A stretch of 64,000 nucleotides of DNA from Alviniconcha marisindica (taxonomy: Eukaryota; Mollusca; Gastropoda; Provannidae), in assembly GCA_018857735.1 (NCBI GenBank), contig JABMCL010001389.1, forward strand, positions 1 through 64,000, in the 5' to 3' direction. Shown piece after piece: positions 45,901-59,698 of this stretch (the first letter of the stretch is position 1; each line of letters begins with the position of its first letter). Made by a program: the position numbers and the translations under genes. The notes under the pieces were generated by a model, which worked only from the letters and a program-made list of their open reading frames with translations, made no database searches and had not been told where the DNA came from.

Positions 45901-47340
45901 CATGTTTGCACCATCAAGTTCAAACTGACATAACACAGCTGAATCAGTTCCTCAGTTACTTTACTGTAATTTAGACAGAGTGATTCCACAGGCAATAAGG
46001 AGGAAGGAAGACAATGGCTTGCCCTGGGAATGCTGTAGTGGCAGGAATCTTGAAATATAGCTATCGGGCATTGTCTGTACATGGTTGCTGTGCGTCCGGT
46101 CAGTAAGTTAACCGTTTAATAGGCACATGCATATGTTCATTATTTAAGACTAGATATAACAGTCATACGTGATTTCGTTCCAGCTGCCACTAGTAATTCT
46201 TCTGTGACACTCCAGCACCATACGGTCACTGACACAGGATAAGTAGACACTCAGACTCATTGAGCATAACTCTATTTATTTGTTTCTCTGTTGCTAGAAA
46301 ATTGACGGGGTTGGCCCTGAAGGTTTGCACCTGTTTTGTGTTATTCCGAGTTCCTGAGGCTATTAAGATTTTGATTTCAGTCCTAAGCCTGTCAGTTTGC
46401 TGCCTCGCGTGTTGAATGCTGCAACTGATACAACTGGCCTCCACTTTCTCATGCATTCCGCTTTCATTCATTCCTGCCTCCTCCCTCCTTACTCCTCTCC
46501 TTCCCCTAATAATAATAATAATAATGTACATTTATCATGCACTCATCAACGCCCTGAGCGCTCACATGACATACATATTAACCTAAATATGATATTCTAT
46601 ACACACGTAGAGCATAGTTCTACCAAAACAAGTATTATAAAAAATACTTGAACACACACGCACGCACGCACGCACGCACACACACACTGGTTGTAGCAGA
46701 AAGTGGGTACTGATATTAGTTAGGATGGAAATACTGTGAGAAGAGCAAGGTTTTCAGTTTGGCTTTAAAAGATGACAGGGTTGAGCAGTGTCTAAGATCT
46801 TGTGGGAGTGAATTCCAAATGTGGGGTCCAAAGCAAGAGAAGGCACAGAAGCCATGAGTCTTGCATTTGTATTGTTGGATTTTCAGCATGCGGGTGTCAG
46901 AAGAAGAGCGTAGTGTATGAGATGGAGTGTAGACATGCAGCAGTTCAGAGAGGTAAGCAGGACCAGAACCCTACCCCCTCCCTTGCATTCCTCTTGTCAC
47001 TTGATCCTTCTCTTGATGCCCACCATGCTTCTGCACCCCCACCACCCCACCCCGAACCACTGCTGGTCATTCTTACTCAGTTTAAATTCATCTTATTCTC
47101 TCTGCCCTCGTCCAAGCTACACTATTTGTCCGTCTGTTGCTTGAAAAAGGCCGTGCTGGCCCTAAAGGTTTGCGCTTGTTTTGTGTGTTTTTGAGTTCCT
47201 GAGGCTACTATTGTCAACACATACCTTTGTGTGTTCAGATCTTCTGCCGGCTGAGTAATAATTACAGAGGTAACGACCAGGCTGCATTAGTGGATGACAA
47301 AACTATGACATTACCACGACATGCAACGACACCCAGGAAA

Positions 47341-47632
47341 GTAAGTAAACAAGGCGCTTAACGTCCACAGAAACCATAAGGCTTAAGGGACGGGGAGAAG
47401 TGGGGCGAAGGGGGTAAGGGGGTGGGGGAAGAGGGAGATTATATACCTATTGCTACGCTGTCACCACCAGAAATGACCTGAACTACAGCGACGAGAGCCA
47501 TTTTAATGTTTCATAAGTGTGAGGGACAAAGTCACAAGACAGTGTCCACAGACTACAACTTTTGAAGCGAAAGGAGAGCCAAAGGTCCCTCTGCTTACCA
47601 GCCTAAAGCCTTACCGCTAGGCCAAACCAGCT
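47341..47632 (-). mobile_element. SINE S1, third long copy
   Basis: Same arrangement as 33733-34053, slightly shorter; head near 47590-47630. No clear target duplication. Confidence 0.78.
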
Positions 47633-47837
47633 CCCACCCCACTCCAAAAACAAACAAAAAACAGTGTTCTTTTGAACATGTTGTGTGTTTGGATCTTTTC
47701 AGTGTCGAGTAATAATTACAGAAGTCGTGACCAGGCTGCGTGCACAGAAACTATGTCATCACTACAGGTGACATTAAAACATTTTTTATTTTTTATTTTT
47801 AGTATGCCTACTTTATTGTTCCTTGCGGGAAACTTGA

Positions 47838-48060
47838 GTCACCTTATCTGGGTACGGCACAGCAGCCATAAGAGCAGCGCTACCCGTTCCTACAGCTGTG
47901 TGCAGTATTTCCGTGTGTCCAAACTGGTATCCCAGATGTTGATGCATGCGACTGCACACGGTAATGTATGGACACTGTAAGAGAGTCTGCACTGGAAGCT
48001 GACTCTGGGGGGAAAAATCCCTTGCCACTTCAGGGACTGGAACTACAGTGAGGTTAAAAG
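47838..48060 (-). mobile_element. SINE S3, minus copy
   Basis: Reverse complement matches 39975-40260 (ATGCATCAACATC, GGAACGGGTAGCGCTG). Confidence 0.62.
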
Positions 48061-48299
48061 GAATAGTCATCTCAGAACATGTTCCAGAGATCTTGAGATA
48101 AAAAACGGCAACATTTTAAGACTTTTGTTTTAAAGTGCCCATGTGATTTCATAAACAATTTAGAGAACAAATGTTCTTCTCAGTGCACTGGATGTCTCCC
48201 CTCCTCACCCCCCCCCCCCCTTCAACACACAGTGACATGCCCAAGCACAATGACACACATAAATTCATGCACACATGCACCCACACAGACACAGACATT

Positions 48300-48301
<2 letters not shown>

Positions 48302-48361
<60 letters not shown>
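48302..48361. repeat. (CA)n microsatellite
   Basis: Pure CA run. Confidence 0.95.
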
Positions 48362-48364
<3 letters not shown>

Positions 48365-49675
48365 TTATCCTGTACCATTTATTTTCAACAAAGATTTTGC
48401 CTTCAAAATAAAATTTCAAAGCAATTTCATATGGCTTGATCAAAAAAAGAAGAAAAAGAAAAGAAAAAAGAAAAGAGACAAACAAGCAGTAGAGCATTTG
48501 ATTAGGCAGCACTTGATTCTACTCATACTGTTAACAAATGTACACAAATGAAGTGCTCACACACAATACAAAACTACATGAGTAAACCATAAACAGATTC
48601 AGTGTCAAACCTGTATCTAATTTAGCTTGGACATGCAACAGCTGCAGTGGGACTAAGCCGCAGGTGTTTCCTGCCTCAGCCAAATCCTGGACAAAGCTAC
48701 ACCTTATGAGGTAAGCCTTGCACATCTGTAGCAATTAAATGTCAATATGCAATTAAAGTGTATGAAACAAAACAAAAGCAAACACAGGTGAAAAAACTAA
48801 CTTCACAGCCAAACACAGTGGTCTTATCAAGTAACATACCCAAACAAAATATTAGGAACTAACTGACAGCTGCATAAAGGGACACTAACAAAACTGATAA
48901 AATATTGTAAAAAAAAGAAAAAGAAAAAAAGGAAGATAAAAACAACACCACAAGCAAAATGAAGGGGCCCCAGTCTCCAGCACTAAAATCATAGACCTGT
49001 ACAATATCACAAAGAGAGTGTCAAGACACAGTAGCTAAATCAAAGAAAGAAAATCACAGCCAGGTGAAGAGGCCCAACTCACAGAAATGAAATAACAGGA
49101 TCTCATGCAGAATCTAACTTGACAAAGCTGTAACATATCTCTTCAGTTAGTATAAGTACTCAGCAATCCAAATCTGGATGCTTGGTTCAAAAGAACACTT
49201 ATTTATTCGGACACAAACACACAATCTACACAGGAAGCAAGAAACAAACAAAACAAAACAACAAACAAATAAATAGGTGCATACAGAACTGCGGAGGTGC
49301 AGTGGAAAGAAGAAATATTAAAGAGAACAGAAACAAATCAAAACAACCAACAAACTTAAAATAAATATGTGTACACAGAGCAAAGTCAAGGTGGATATAC
49401 TGTTGGTTCTTTACAAGTTCATCATTTGTACTTTGTTCCAATTTTCTAATCCAAACCACTCATAGCTGTCTTTTGGCACCTTGACAAAATGTGACTGCTG
49501 GAAAATGACCATTGTAACAATCTGGCTAATATTCAGAATGACAGTCATAAGGAACCACACACACACAAAGCATTTCCATGAAAAACAGTCAAACATATGA
49601 GGCCAATAATGTCTGAGAATTTTGTCACTCAACCAGCACAATGGGCACTTGACCAACACAATCAATTGGGAAGCA

Positions 49676-49960
49676 GGAACAGCTCAGTGGTTAGAGCGCC
49701 GGGAGAATTTTCTTCTCCAGGGTAAACTTTCTGTGTTGACTCTTATTTCAGTATCCGTTCCTCCCCAGTGTTACCACAGTAGCACATAAAAGATCCTGGT
49801 CATTGTGCCAAAAGTGCAGGTGGCAGGTTACAGCTAAACACGCATGCACCTTACGTATATGGCTTTGCATGAAGTGACATGGTGCATGGTTGTATGGTGT
49901 ACACAGAATGCGCCAAAATGGCAGCAGTTTCATGTAGCACCAGCCATGTAAGTACAGTGT
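49676..49960 (+). mobile_element. SINE S2, plus copy
   Basis: Head CAGCTCAGTGGTTAGAGCGC; body TTACCACAGTAGCACATAAA and GCATGCACCTTA match 9435-9695 in inverse orientation. The box B region is lost. Confidence 0.68.
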
Positions 49961-50428
49961 TGTAAGTACACCACTTCAATGGATATTCAAAAAACATGCT
50001 ATAAAAAGCTAGTCATTCATGCAGAATCAAATGCGAGCACAGTGAGTCTGCTCCAGAGCGTTATATAAAAGTGATCAACATCAATGTTTCTGTGTGTCTG
50101 GAGGTAAATGTGCAATACTGAAATGAAATTTAAAAAAGACTGTCATGGGCACCATCGGAAAAAAACTGAGAAAATGTACTTGCCAGTAAGACACGACACA
50201 GTCACTGAATAAGCAGGATGATGTACAAACAGTTTTGAGAAATATTCTGATGGAGGGGTTGGGTGGGGGTGCAGCTACACCTTCAAAAGAAGACAGCAAA
50301 AAAGAAGAGAGAAGAAGAATTTTTAAAGATGGACAGCCTACGCCCAAGGGGAAATGACTACCCACTAAATCTGTTCCTGTGTGCTTCTGTCTCTCACAGA
50401 CCTGTAAACAGCAACAAAGTGTTTCTTA

Positions 50429-50623
50429 TCACCAGGAGTCCCCCATGGCACCCTCCTCATCGCCGCTGTCCTGTGGCTGTCCAAGATGGGTGTTGATGTC
50501 TCTGGCTGTCAGCTCCGGGATCTCATAACGGACATCCTTCCACTTCCACTTGCCGCTCTCCTCCACCCGGTTGTCTTTGTCCAGCACCACCCACCCTTTC
50601 GCCCCCACAGTCAAAAACTTCAC
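50429..50623 (-). CDS. RLR-B last exon (stop TGA)
   Basis: 64 codons plus [21 protein letters not shown] and [14 protein letters not shown] are the final strands of the C-terminal domain, then an acidic tail ([11 protein letters not shown]). Acceptor tttgcag. Partial copies of the acceptor and exon start lie upstream in the intron. Confidence 0.88.
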   Translation of the reverse strand: MKFLTVGAKGWVVLDKDNRVEESGKWKWKDVRYEIPELTARDINTHLGQPQDSGDEEGAMGDSW

Positions 50624-53600
50624 CTGCAAAAACATGTGCAGTGCAGCTCCTTTGTAACACCACAGTGGGCACCATCAAAACCGCTTCTTCATAACCACAT
50701 ATTATCCAGTCTTTTGCCCTTACAGTCAAAAACTCCACCTGCAAAAACATGTGCAGTGCCACTCCTTGGTGACAACACAGCTGGCACAATCAAAATTTAA
50801 AAATTGCTTTTTCTTAACCAGTATCATCGTGTCTTTGGCCTTCACAGTCAAAAACTCCACCTGCAAAAGTATATGCAGTGCAACCCCTTTGTAACAACAC
50901 AGCGGGCACCATCAAAATTTCTTCTTCTTCAAAATTGCTTTTTCTTAACTAGCATCATCCAGTCTTCGGCTCTCACAGTCAAAAACCATGGCTGAGTAGG
51001 CATTAAAAATCAGTTACCTATGTATCATCATGTGCATGATTGTTTCAATGAAAAGATATCGTAAGGTTTGATGAATTTGTGCCTGCCACATATTGTATAC
51101 CTGAACATGTTGTTCAGGATGACAAACAGACAAAGAACCCCCCCACCCCACCCCCTTAAAGAATCACTGACCTCTTGATATTTGAGGGTTGTGCCAAGAT
51201 GGTTCTGCTTGGTTACTGGGCACTTGTTGCAGATGATCTCTCCAGTGAACTGGAAGTTGCCCACGTTCTTTGGCCTATCCCTGTACCGGATGCTGACCTC
51301 CTCGTTGTCCAGCAGATCATTTCCAATGATGACGTGGTGAGAGCTGTCTATGGTGCGAATCTGGGAGCCAAGCACACGGACTTTGCGGCATTTGCCACAC
51401 TCAAGAGTGAAGCTTCCCTGTTTCATCTTTGAGCTCTGAGATCTCAGGCTGGCCTTCTTCTTCCTTTCGTCTTTATCCATGGTCCGTTTCTGCACCTGTG
51501 ATGGTAAACATGTGCATTGCACAGATAACAGAAGGTTGGTTGTATGTTGTTTCTCCACCTCAGAGGTCTCCACACAACTTTCAGAGAAGAGGAAAAAGAC
51601 TCAAAGGATCGCAATGGAACAATTCACGATAACAGTACATAGCAACACAGTACTTTTGTTGGCGAAAAGGAGGGAATGATTAAGATCCAGAAAGATATGA
51701 CAAAGTGATGACCTTTAAGTTTTCATGGGACGGTATGAATGATAACAAACAGCACAACTTTTCTTTTTGGTTTTTCTATTTGGTTACAGATGGAAGTGGT
51801 AAGCCAGCGGGTCTCAGCCCTGAACTTGGGATCTAAAGGCTGTTGGTTCAAGTCTTGATGTGAGTAGTTACTTTCTTCCTCCTTCTCCTCTTCATGGTGG
51901 TAGGTTCAAATTCCATGTTCAGACTTTCACAATGTGTGCATGCCAAAAGATCCCAGTAATAGTTGCTCAGCAAAATTCTGCAAAAATTGGACGGCATAAT
52001 AATAAAAAAATTAAAGGGATTTCTATCACTGTCAGAGGTGTTTACCAATCACAATAACTTCCTACCTGTAGGACCTGGTTGTCCACCTCCTTCTTGCGCA
52101 TGCTGTTGACCGTCTCGATGGCCTGGTTCATGATCTTCACCAGCTGTTTGTTGATGCGCTCCTTCTTGATGACATCGGGCATGGCCAGCAACATGGACAG
52201 CCCTCCTGCCTTACGACTGCGCCCTGCCCACACAAAAATTCACTGAACACTGCATTCCATTTCCATAGTCAGACAGTATAAGAAGCAAAATCCGAGAAGA
52301 ATGAAAAAAGATGATCATGTTGTACTCTACTGACACCCTGCACCCGTGTGTACACACTGGCAACATGTATGCTGTTCAAACAGACCGAATCACCAATGAG
52401 GAGGTCCATGGTACCGTCTTGCAGGCTGTCAGATAACAGGAAGAGCTAGTAGTAGTAACTGGATGTTAATGTCCTGTTAACCACACAGGGTCACCTCAGG
52501 ACAGTCAAACTCAGGTCATTAGCAAATAAACATTTCTAAACTCTTCTCACATATATATCAACCCTCTGTCAAGTCAATCTACAAAACCAATCATTTCGCA
52601 AACATAAAACTTACATACACAAACATCAGACACAAATTTTTGAAGAGTTAGTCCCTTCAATATTACCCCTGTTAAAAGAGCACATAAGGCTAGGACATGC
52701 TGGTATCATCACCATTCCGTCTAATTTATTGATACCAGGTTAAAGAAAAATATAAAAAAGGAATGGACAGACAGAATATAAAATTAACAAATGTTATATA
52801 AATGCATAATGGCAAATACCAGTGCCATATGGCAGCAAGTTGCACATACCACCAACTATCATCTCCTAGCTGCTCAACAAGAGCCATACAAAAAAGCCTA
52901 ACCCTTAACAAAAAATATTTGAGTTTTCTGGAAAAAAGTCAGGAGAATGGACCATTAGCAGAAAAATGGCAAGACAGAAAGAGCAAGAGGACTAGGCAGA
53001 AAAAAACAAGACAGGAGATAGGAAAGGGGAATCAAATGACAGCCCTGAGATTCTACACAGGAGGGAAACATCAGACATCCCCGGCCTCCCTTCGGACAGG
53101 AAGAGCTAATTCTCACCACTGTGAAAAAAAGGACATGAATTGCAATGGTATGGTTATACAGTGAAAGTTGTAAGAGGTGCACATAACCAGGTTGCTTCCC
53201 ACTGAACTCACCTCCAGTTTCCACAGAGCAGTTGTAAAAGGTGCACTTAAGCAGACTGATTCCAACTGAACTCACCTCCAGTTTCCACAGTGTGGTTGTA
53301 AGAGGTGCACATAACCAGGTCGCTTCCCACTGAACTCACCTCCAATTTCCACAGTGTGGTTGTAAGAGGTGCACATAACCAGGTCGCTTCCCCCTGAACT
53401 CACCTCCAATTTCCACAGTATGGTTGTAAGAGGTGCACATAACCAGGTCGCTTCCCATTGAACTCACCTCCAGTTTCCACAGAGTGGCTGTAAGAGGTGC
53501 ACATAACCCAGCTGCTTCCCACTGAACCCACCTCCAGTTTCCACAGTGTGGTTGTAAGAGGTGCACATAACCAGATCGCTTCCCACTGAACTCACCTCCA

Positions 53601-56600
53601 GTTTCCACAGTGTGGTTGTAAGAGGTGCACCTAAGCAGATCGATTCCAGCTCAACTCACATCTGGTTTCCACAGCGTGGCTGTATGAGGTGCCTCACTCT
53701 GGACTCACCTGTGGTTTCCACAGCCTGGCTGCAAGAGGTGCCTCACTCTGGACTCACCTGTGGTTTCCACAGCCTGGCTGCAAGAGGTGCACGTAAACAT
53801 GCTGCTTCCCACTGTGGTTGCAAGAGGTGCACGAAGCTAACCTCTGATTTCCACATTGTGGCTGCATGAGGTGCCTCCCTTCAGACTCATGTCTGGTTCC
53901 ACAGTGTGGTTGTACGAGGTGCACCTGACCAGGCTGCCTCCTTCTGAACTCACCTCTGGTTTGCACCGTGGTGACTTCATTGCCCACATGGTTGTAGCGG
54001 ATGACCAGGTTGCAGTCTGGGATGTCCATGCCCTCCTGGCCCACTGTGGTGCAGACCAGCAGCTTGATGTCACCAGCTCGGAATTTCTCAATCACACCCT
54101 CCTGCTCATTCTGGGTCATCCCTGCAAACTCACAGACATTCACTCTCTGCCTGACAGTGTCGGGAATCATTTTGAGAATCCATGCAGCCAATTTCTGAGC
54201 ACTCATAGTTGATGAGAGAATGAAAGCAATCAGCTTCAAACTTCTTTTGCTTCATAAAGTGAGTTTTGTCCAGCATAATAATAGGGATAATGATCGCTCA
54301 TATGCAGCTCAAATCTTTTTTTGCAGAACAAAAACTCAATGCACCACCACATACCATTCACACACATACACACAGATGTACAGATAATCTATGCTCTCAC
54401 TCTCAGGAATGGTCTAGCCAGGTTTATGAAACTTTTGCGTAACTGCACGCTTTATGCATCATGTGTGTGACCCTCAACACTTTTGCTCCCCAGCCCCCTA
54501 ATCTCCATGAGGTGACCTGTGTGGTTGAGAGGATGTCAAAATCAAATTATTAACTCTCCCTCTGCTCCTTTTTTCTGTTCCCCCCCCCCCCCCTATTTTT
54601 CTCTCTCTCCTCCCTCCTCTCTATCGTTTCTTCTGTCTCTTGTCTTTTCTTTTGTATCACTGCGTTCTTTCTCACCCCCTTCATCCTGAGCAGCCCCGGT
54701 GCCTGTGAAAGGGGAGGCTTTGAGCTGTTGCAGCTCGATGGTGACGTTGTCACTGTTGAGCCAGCTGCACAGCGCCTGGCATGTGGCACGCGTCCGCACA
54801 AACACCATCACCCGCGACGTTTCCCACTGCTTGTCCAGCTTCTCTGTGATGGCTGCCGACAGCGTGCTCAGGTTGGGATTCTTGGCTGTTGCACTGCTCC
54901 TCAGCTTCCTCTCCAAGCCTGAAAATGTGGTGGAATGCAACATGGTCTGAAGCAGAAATGCATGCAAAAGAAAGCAGGCAGCGGTTATCTTGCAGGAACA
55001 GTTCAAAGAGCAAATAATGATGGCAGAACCATCTAAACTGCAATCCGGTCAAAGACCATCCCCCCACCCCCCACACCCAAATGTCCACAGAGACCACAAT
55101 AAAAGCAAAAAGAAGATTAGCTAGGCTATAACTATGAATCACTTGTGACAGAGGTGTACATTTGTAGCTGCTGTCTCCTTTTTTTTTTTTTTTTAAAGGT
55201 GTAAAGTCTTGCACAATTGCAGTGCAAGCTAACCCCCCAAAACAACAACAGAAAACAAACAAACAAAAACAAGCTACACCCCCTCCCCCAAAAAAAAACC
55301 CCCAGACAAAACCCTACACTAACCTGCAAAGAGTTCGCAAAGCTGAAACTCCAGGTGCGTGCGTTCTGGTGAGTCAGCAGGATGCCGAGGGTCAAGCTTC
55401 TTCTTCAGGTGGTCCAGAACATCCACAGGCCTTGTCAGCTCATGCACATCCAGTGCTTCATTGTAGGCCTGAACACAGGGAAGGGATACATCAGATCTAC
55501 AGGGTGTTCGTGCTTGTGCACATCCAGTGCTTCATTGTAGGCCTGAACACAGGGAAGAAGGGATACATCAGATCTACAGGGTGTTCGTGCTTGTGCACAT
55601 CCAGTGCTTCATTGTAGGCCTGAACACAGGGAAGAAGGGATACATCAGATCTACAGGGTGTTCGTGCTTGTGCACATCCAGTGCTTCATTGTAGGCCTGA
55701 ACACAGGGAAGAAGGGATACATCAGATCTACAGGGTGTTCGTGCTTGTGCACATCCAGTGCTTCATTGTAGGCCTGAACACAGGGAAGAAGGGATACATC
55801 AGATCTACAGGGTGTCCGTGCTTGTGCACATCCAGTGCTTCATTGTAGGCCTGAACACAGGGAAGAAGGGATACATCAGATCTACAGGGTGTCCGTGCTT
55901 GTGCACATCCAGTGCTTCATTGTAGGCCTGAACACAGGGAAGAAGGGATACATCAGATCTACAGGGTGTCCGTGCTTGTGCACATCCAGTGCTTCATTGT
56001 AGGCCTGAACACAGGGAAGAAGGGATACATCAGATCTACAGGGTGTCCGTGCTTGTGCACATCCAGTGCTTCATTGTAGGCCTGAACACAGGGAAGAAGG
56101 GATACATCAGATCTACAGGGTGTTCGTGCTTGTGCACATCCAGTGCTTCATTGTAGGCCTGAACACAGGGAAGAAGGGATACATCAGATCTACAGGGTGT
56201 TCGTGCTTGTGCACATCCAGTGCTTCATTGTAGGCCTGAACACAGGGAAGAGGTGATGCATCAGATCTACAGGGTGTTCGTGCTCATGCACATCCAGTGC
56301 CTTATGGTAGGCCTGAACACAGGGAAGAGGTGATGTATCAGATCTACAGGCTGTTTGAGCTGGTGCATATTCAGTGCTTCATGGTAGGCCTGAACACAGG
56401 GAAGAAGGGGAACATCAGATCTACAGGCTGTTTGAGCTCCTGCATGTCCATTGCTTCATTGTAGGCCTGAACAAAGGGAAGAGGCAATGCATCAGATCTA
56501 TAGCTTGTTTGAGCTCCCGCACACCCAGTGCTTCGTGGCAGGCCTCATCCAACATTATGCCACCTTCAACTTCCAATGGTAATTTTCACCCCAAAATAGT

Positions 56601-59600
56601 GAAGTCATTATCTTCTCTTACAGACACATCAATACAATGCACATCCTGAAAATACATTCTGTAATGATATATGCCACATTTCATTTCACAGCCTCACCTT
56701 TTGGCACTAAGCCATATGGATGTACAACAGTAAAACTTACCACAAGGGCCTCTGCCCTGTCTGTGTGCACCTTCTGGCACTAAGCCATACAGATGTACAA
56801 AAGTAAAACTCACCACAAGGGCATCTGCCCTCTGTCTGTGTGCACCTCCTGGCACTAAGCCATACAGATGCACAACAGTAAAAACTCACCACAAGGGCCT
56901 CCGCCCTGTCTGTGCACACCTTCTGGCACTAAGCCTTACAGATGTACAACAGTAAAACTCACCACAAGGGCCTCCGCCCTGTCTGTGTGCACCTTCTGGC
57001 ACTAAGCCATACAGATGTACAAAAGTAAAACTCACCACAAGGGCCTCCGCCCTGTCTGTGCACACCTTCTGGCACTAAGCCATACAGATGTACAAAAGTA
57101 AAACTCACCACAAGGGCCTCCGCCCTGTCTGTGTGCACCTTCTGGCACTAAGCCATACAGATGTACAAAAGTAAAACTCACCACAAGGGCCTCCGTCCTG
57201 TCTGTGTGCACCTCCTGGCACTAAGCCATACAGATGTACAAAAGTAAAACTCACCACAAGGGCCTCCGCCAGGAGCTGCACATTTTGACTGCACAGCCTG
57301 CGCTTCTCGATTAGATCTGCGATATTGCGTCTGTCAGGGTCAGGGACTTCAGGGATGTACACCTGCCCTGCCTGCAAACAAACAAGAGCTACAGTAGAAT
57401 CAACATCGCAGATGTGTTATTGGACACACAGCTGATTTATGCCTCATGAAAACGAAACAGGATGTACCTCTGGTGGAGCTTATGTACCCTGTATGTACAC
57501 GCATGCCAGGTGAGAGTTACCGTAGGTGACTCAGGTCTTTGTTGTTGTACTTGTGTTACGTATTTCCAGGGCTAATTAACTCCCTTGTTTGTCGATTCCT
57601 CATGAAAACATGCACAAAGCATCATAGGATTGTAGTAGGCTTTGGAAGCCTGCTGCCCCCTTAGACTATAGTGGTTTTAGGTGTACCCCCCCCCCCCACC
57701 CCCCATGTCCTCCCCCCTCCATCCAAACCAACTTGTGCAATTTACTTTACGCTTGTATAACCTGTGTTGTTGACCATGAGTTAAAAAAACTATTATTTAT
57801 CTGTCAATAATCTGTTTACAGAACATAAGTGCATCTATCCTTCTGTGGTTAGACCAATATAAATTTGATCTACTACAGATGAACCCCCAGCTTTGTAATG
57901 GTAAGTAAGTAACTTGGTGTTTTACGCCTAGTCAACCATGGCAGTTATCTCAAAGGGGAAACTTTGTAACGGAACAAGGAACAAATCAAGTGCTCAGAGC
58001 TAACTCTTCAAATAATCATTCAGCCTGAAAACAGTGTCCATGGCAACTTTTCAAAGTTGATTAGCTCTCCAGTTAAGAACACTGAAACTTGCACTGGTAG
58101 AACAGTAATGGGTATCACCACACAAACTTGTAGCGATCTTGTTTAAACAGAGTCCAAGAAACTGCAAACATGCCTCATGGTTGGGTGAATACTGATCTTC
58201 AAACAATAAACAGACTAACAGAATATCTTCAGACAATAAACAGACTAACAGAATACAGAAAACAGAATCTTTATTGCCTATGTGTGTGGACACAGAAATT
58301 TGCCTATCCACTGCATAAAATTACAATATGTAAATGTCTACAATATAGCAACACAAAGTTTCACTCAGTCATTCAGACATACCGGCAGCTCATTCAACAC
58401 TATCAAGTTAGCACATACACTCACATTAAAAGAATAATACACAGGTCGCATGCTAAAACAGGCTTCTCAAATTAACAGCACTTAAAAAAACATACAATTC
58501 TGACATCAGTCCCAAACTCACCTTCCGAATGATCTGCACGGCCCACTGTCCGTACTTCTGACTTTTGCGATCAGCAGGCCGCTTCCTCAGGTAAGAGGAG
58601 ACATCAGACAATTCTGGGTCAGTTTGCTGTGTGGAAAACTGAAGGCTCAGCAACTTTTCAATCTCCTCCATGTTGTGCACGATAGACCAACTGATATCAT
58701 CTCCACTGCGAGGTCTCAGCTCAATCAGCTCTGTTAGAATAAAAGAGTCAGACTGCATGAAAATCAGTAATGTAAAAGAGAAGGGGAAAAAAGAGAAGAA
58801 AAGAAAAAAATGGGATGAAAAAAGTAAACAACAACAACACCAACAACAAAATGGAGCGAATATGTCATGGTAGAGAAACAAGCAAGGCATCGGTGGCACA
58901 GTAGCCTGTATGTTGTTTGTGTTTGTAGAATCAGTCTACCCTCCAGAAGCAGTAATGCCTACTCTCAGTCAACATAGCTAATCAGGTTTATTACACAGAA
59001 CTGTGCCCCCTAATAATACCAATGCACCAACTCTGCCCCTACTGACAAAAACACCCCATATGCCCCAAACTACGGCGACTGATGACAGTTTACTGACTCT
59101 GCCCTGTACTGGTGATAATTCACCAACAAGAATTTCATTGCCCGACACTGGTTATGGGCACATGCTGCCCACAAACAGAAGGTGAGAGTGCCACAAGTTT
59201 ATCGGGAATCACAAACTGAAAGAACGGGCAGTTTCATACAAACCTTATTAATAAGTAAATGCATCATTATTACAATTATCACCACATGCTGCTGAGTGTC
59301 TAATTCCCCAATGCCCTCCCACCCCCAAAAGAAAAGTAAAAAAAAAAAAGCAAAAAAAAAAGCAGCAGACCCCCCCTCCCTTCCCCTCCACCCCCATTCA
59401 CACACCATGCTGCACAGACACACCCCCATTCACACACCATGCTGCACAGACACAAATACATACTTTCATCCGGTTTGGGGACAGTCATCTCCAGCTCATC
59501 AAGGTTATTTTTGACAACAGTGATGCTGTTCACATCCAGGTTGGCCATGAACGCTTTGAACTGCCTTTTCCACGGTCGACGCCTTCTCTATCCCAATAGA

Positions 59601-59618
59601 AGCGGTCAATCCCACAAT

Positions 59619-59698
<80 letters not shown>

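Larger units (their letters stand above)
45974..50400. other. Intergenic DNA between RLR-B 3' end and RLR-A promoter
   Basis: No coding exon recognised. Holds SINE copies of families S1, S2 and S3, a TAA repeat (46508-46525) and a CA tract. Confidence 0.5.

Noticed and set aside
56737..57377. Extra coding exons in the 73-bp array
   Set aside because: Read-through is open in places, but units are not multiples of 3 and match only the exon end; without cDNA they are treated as decoy donors.
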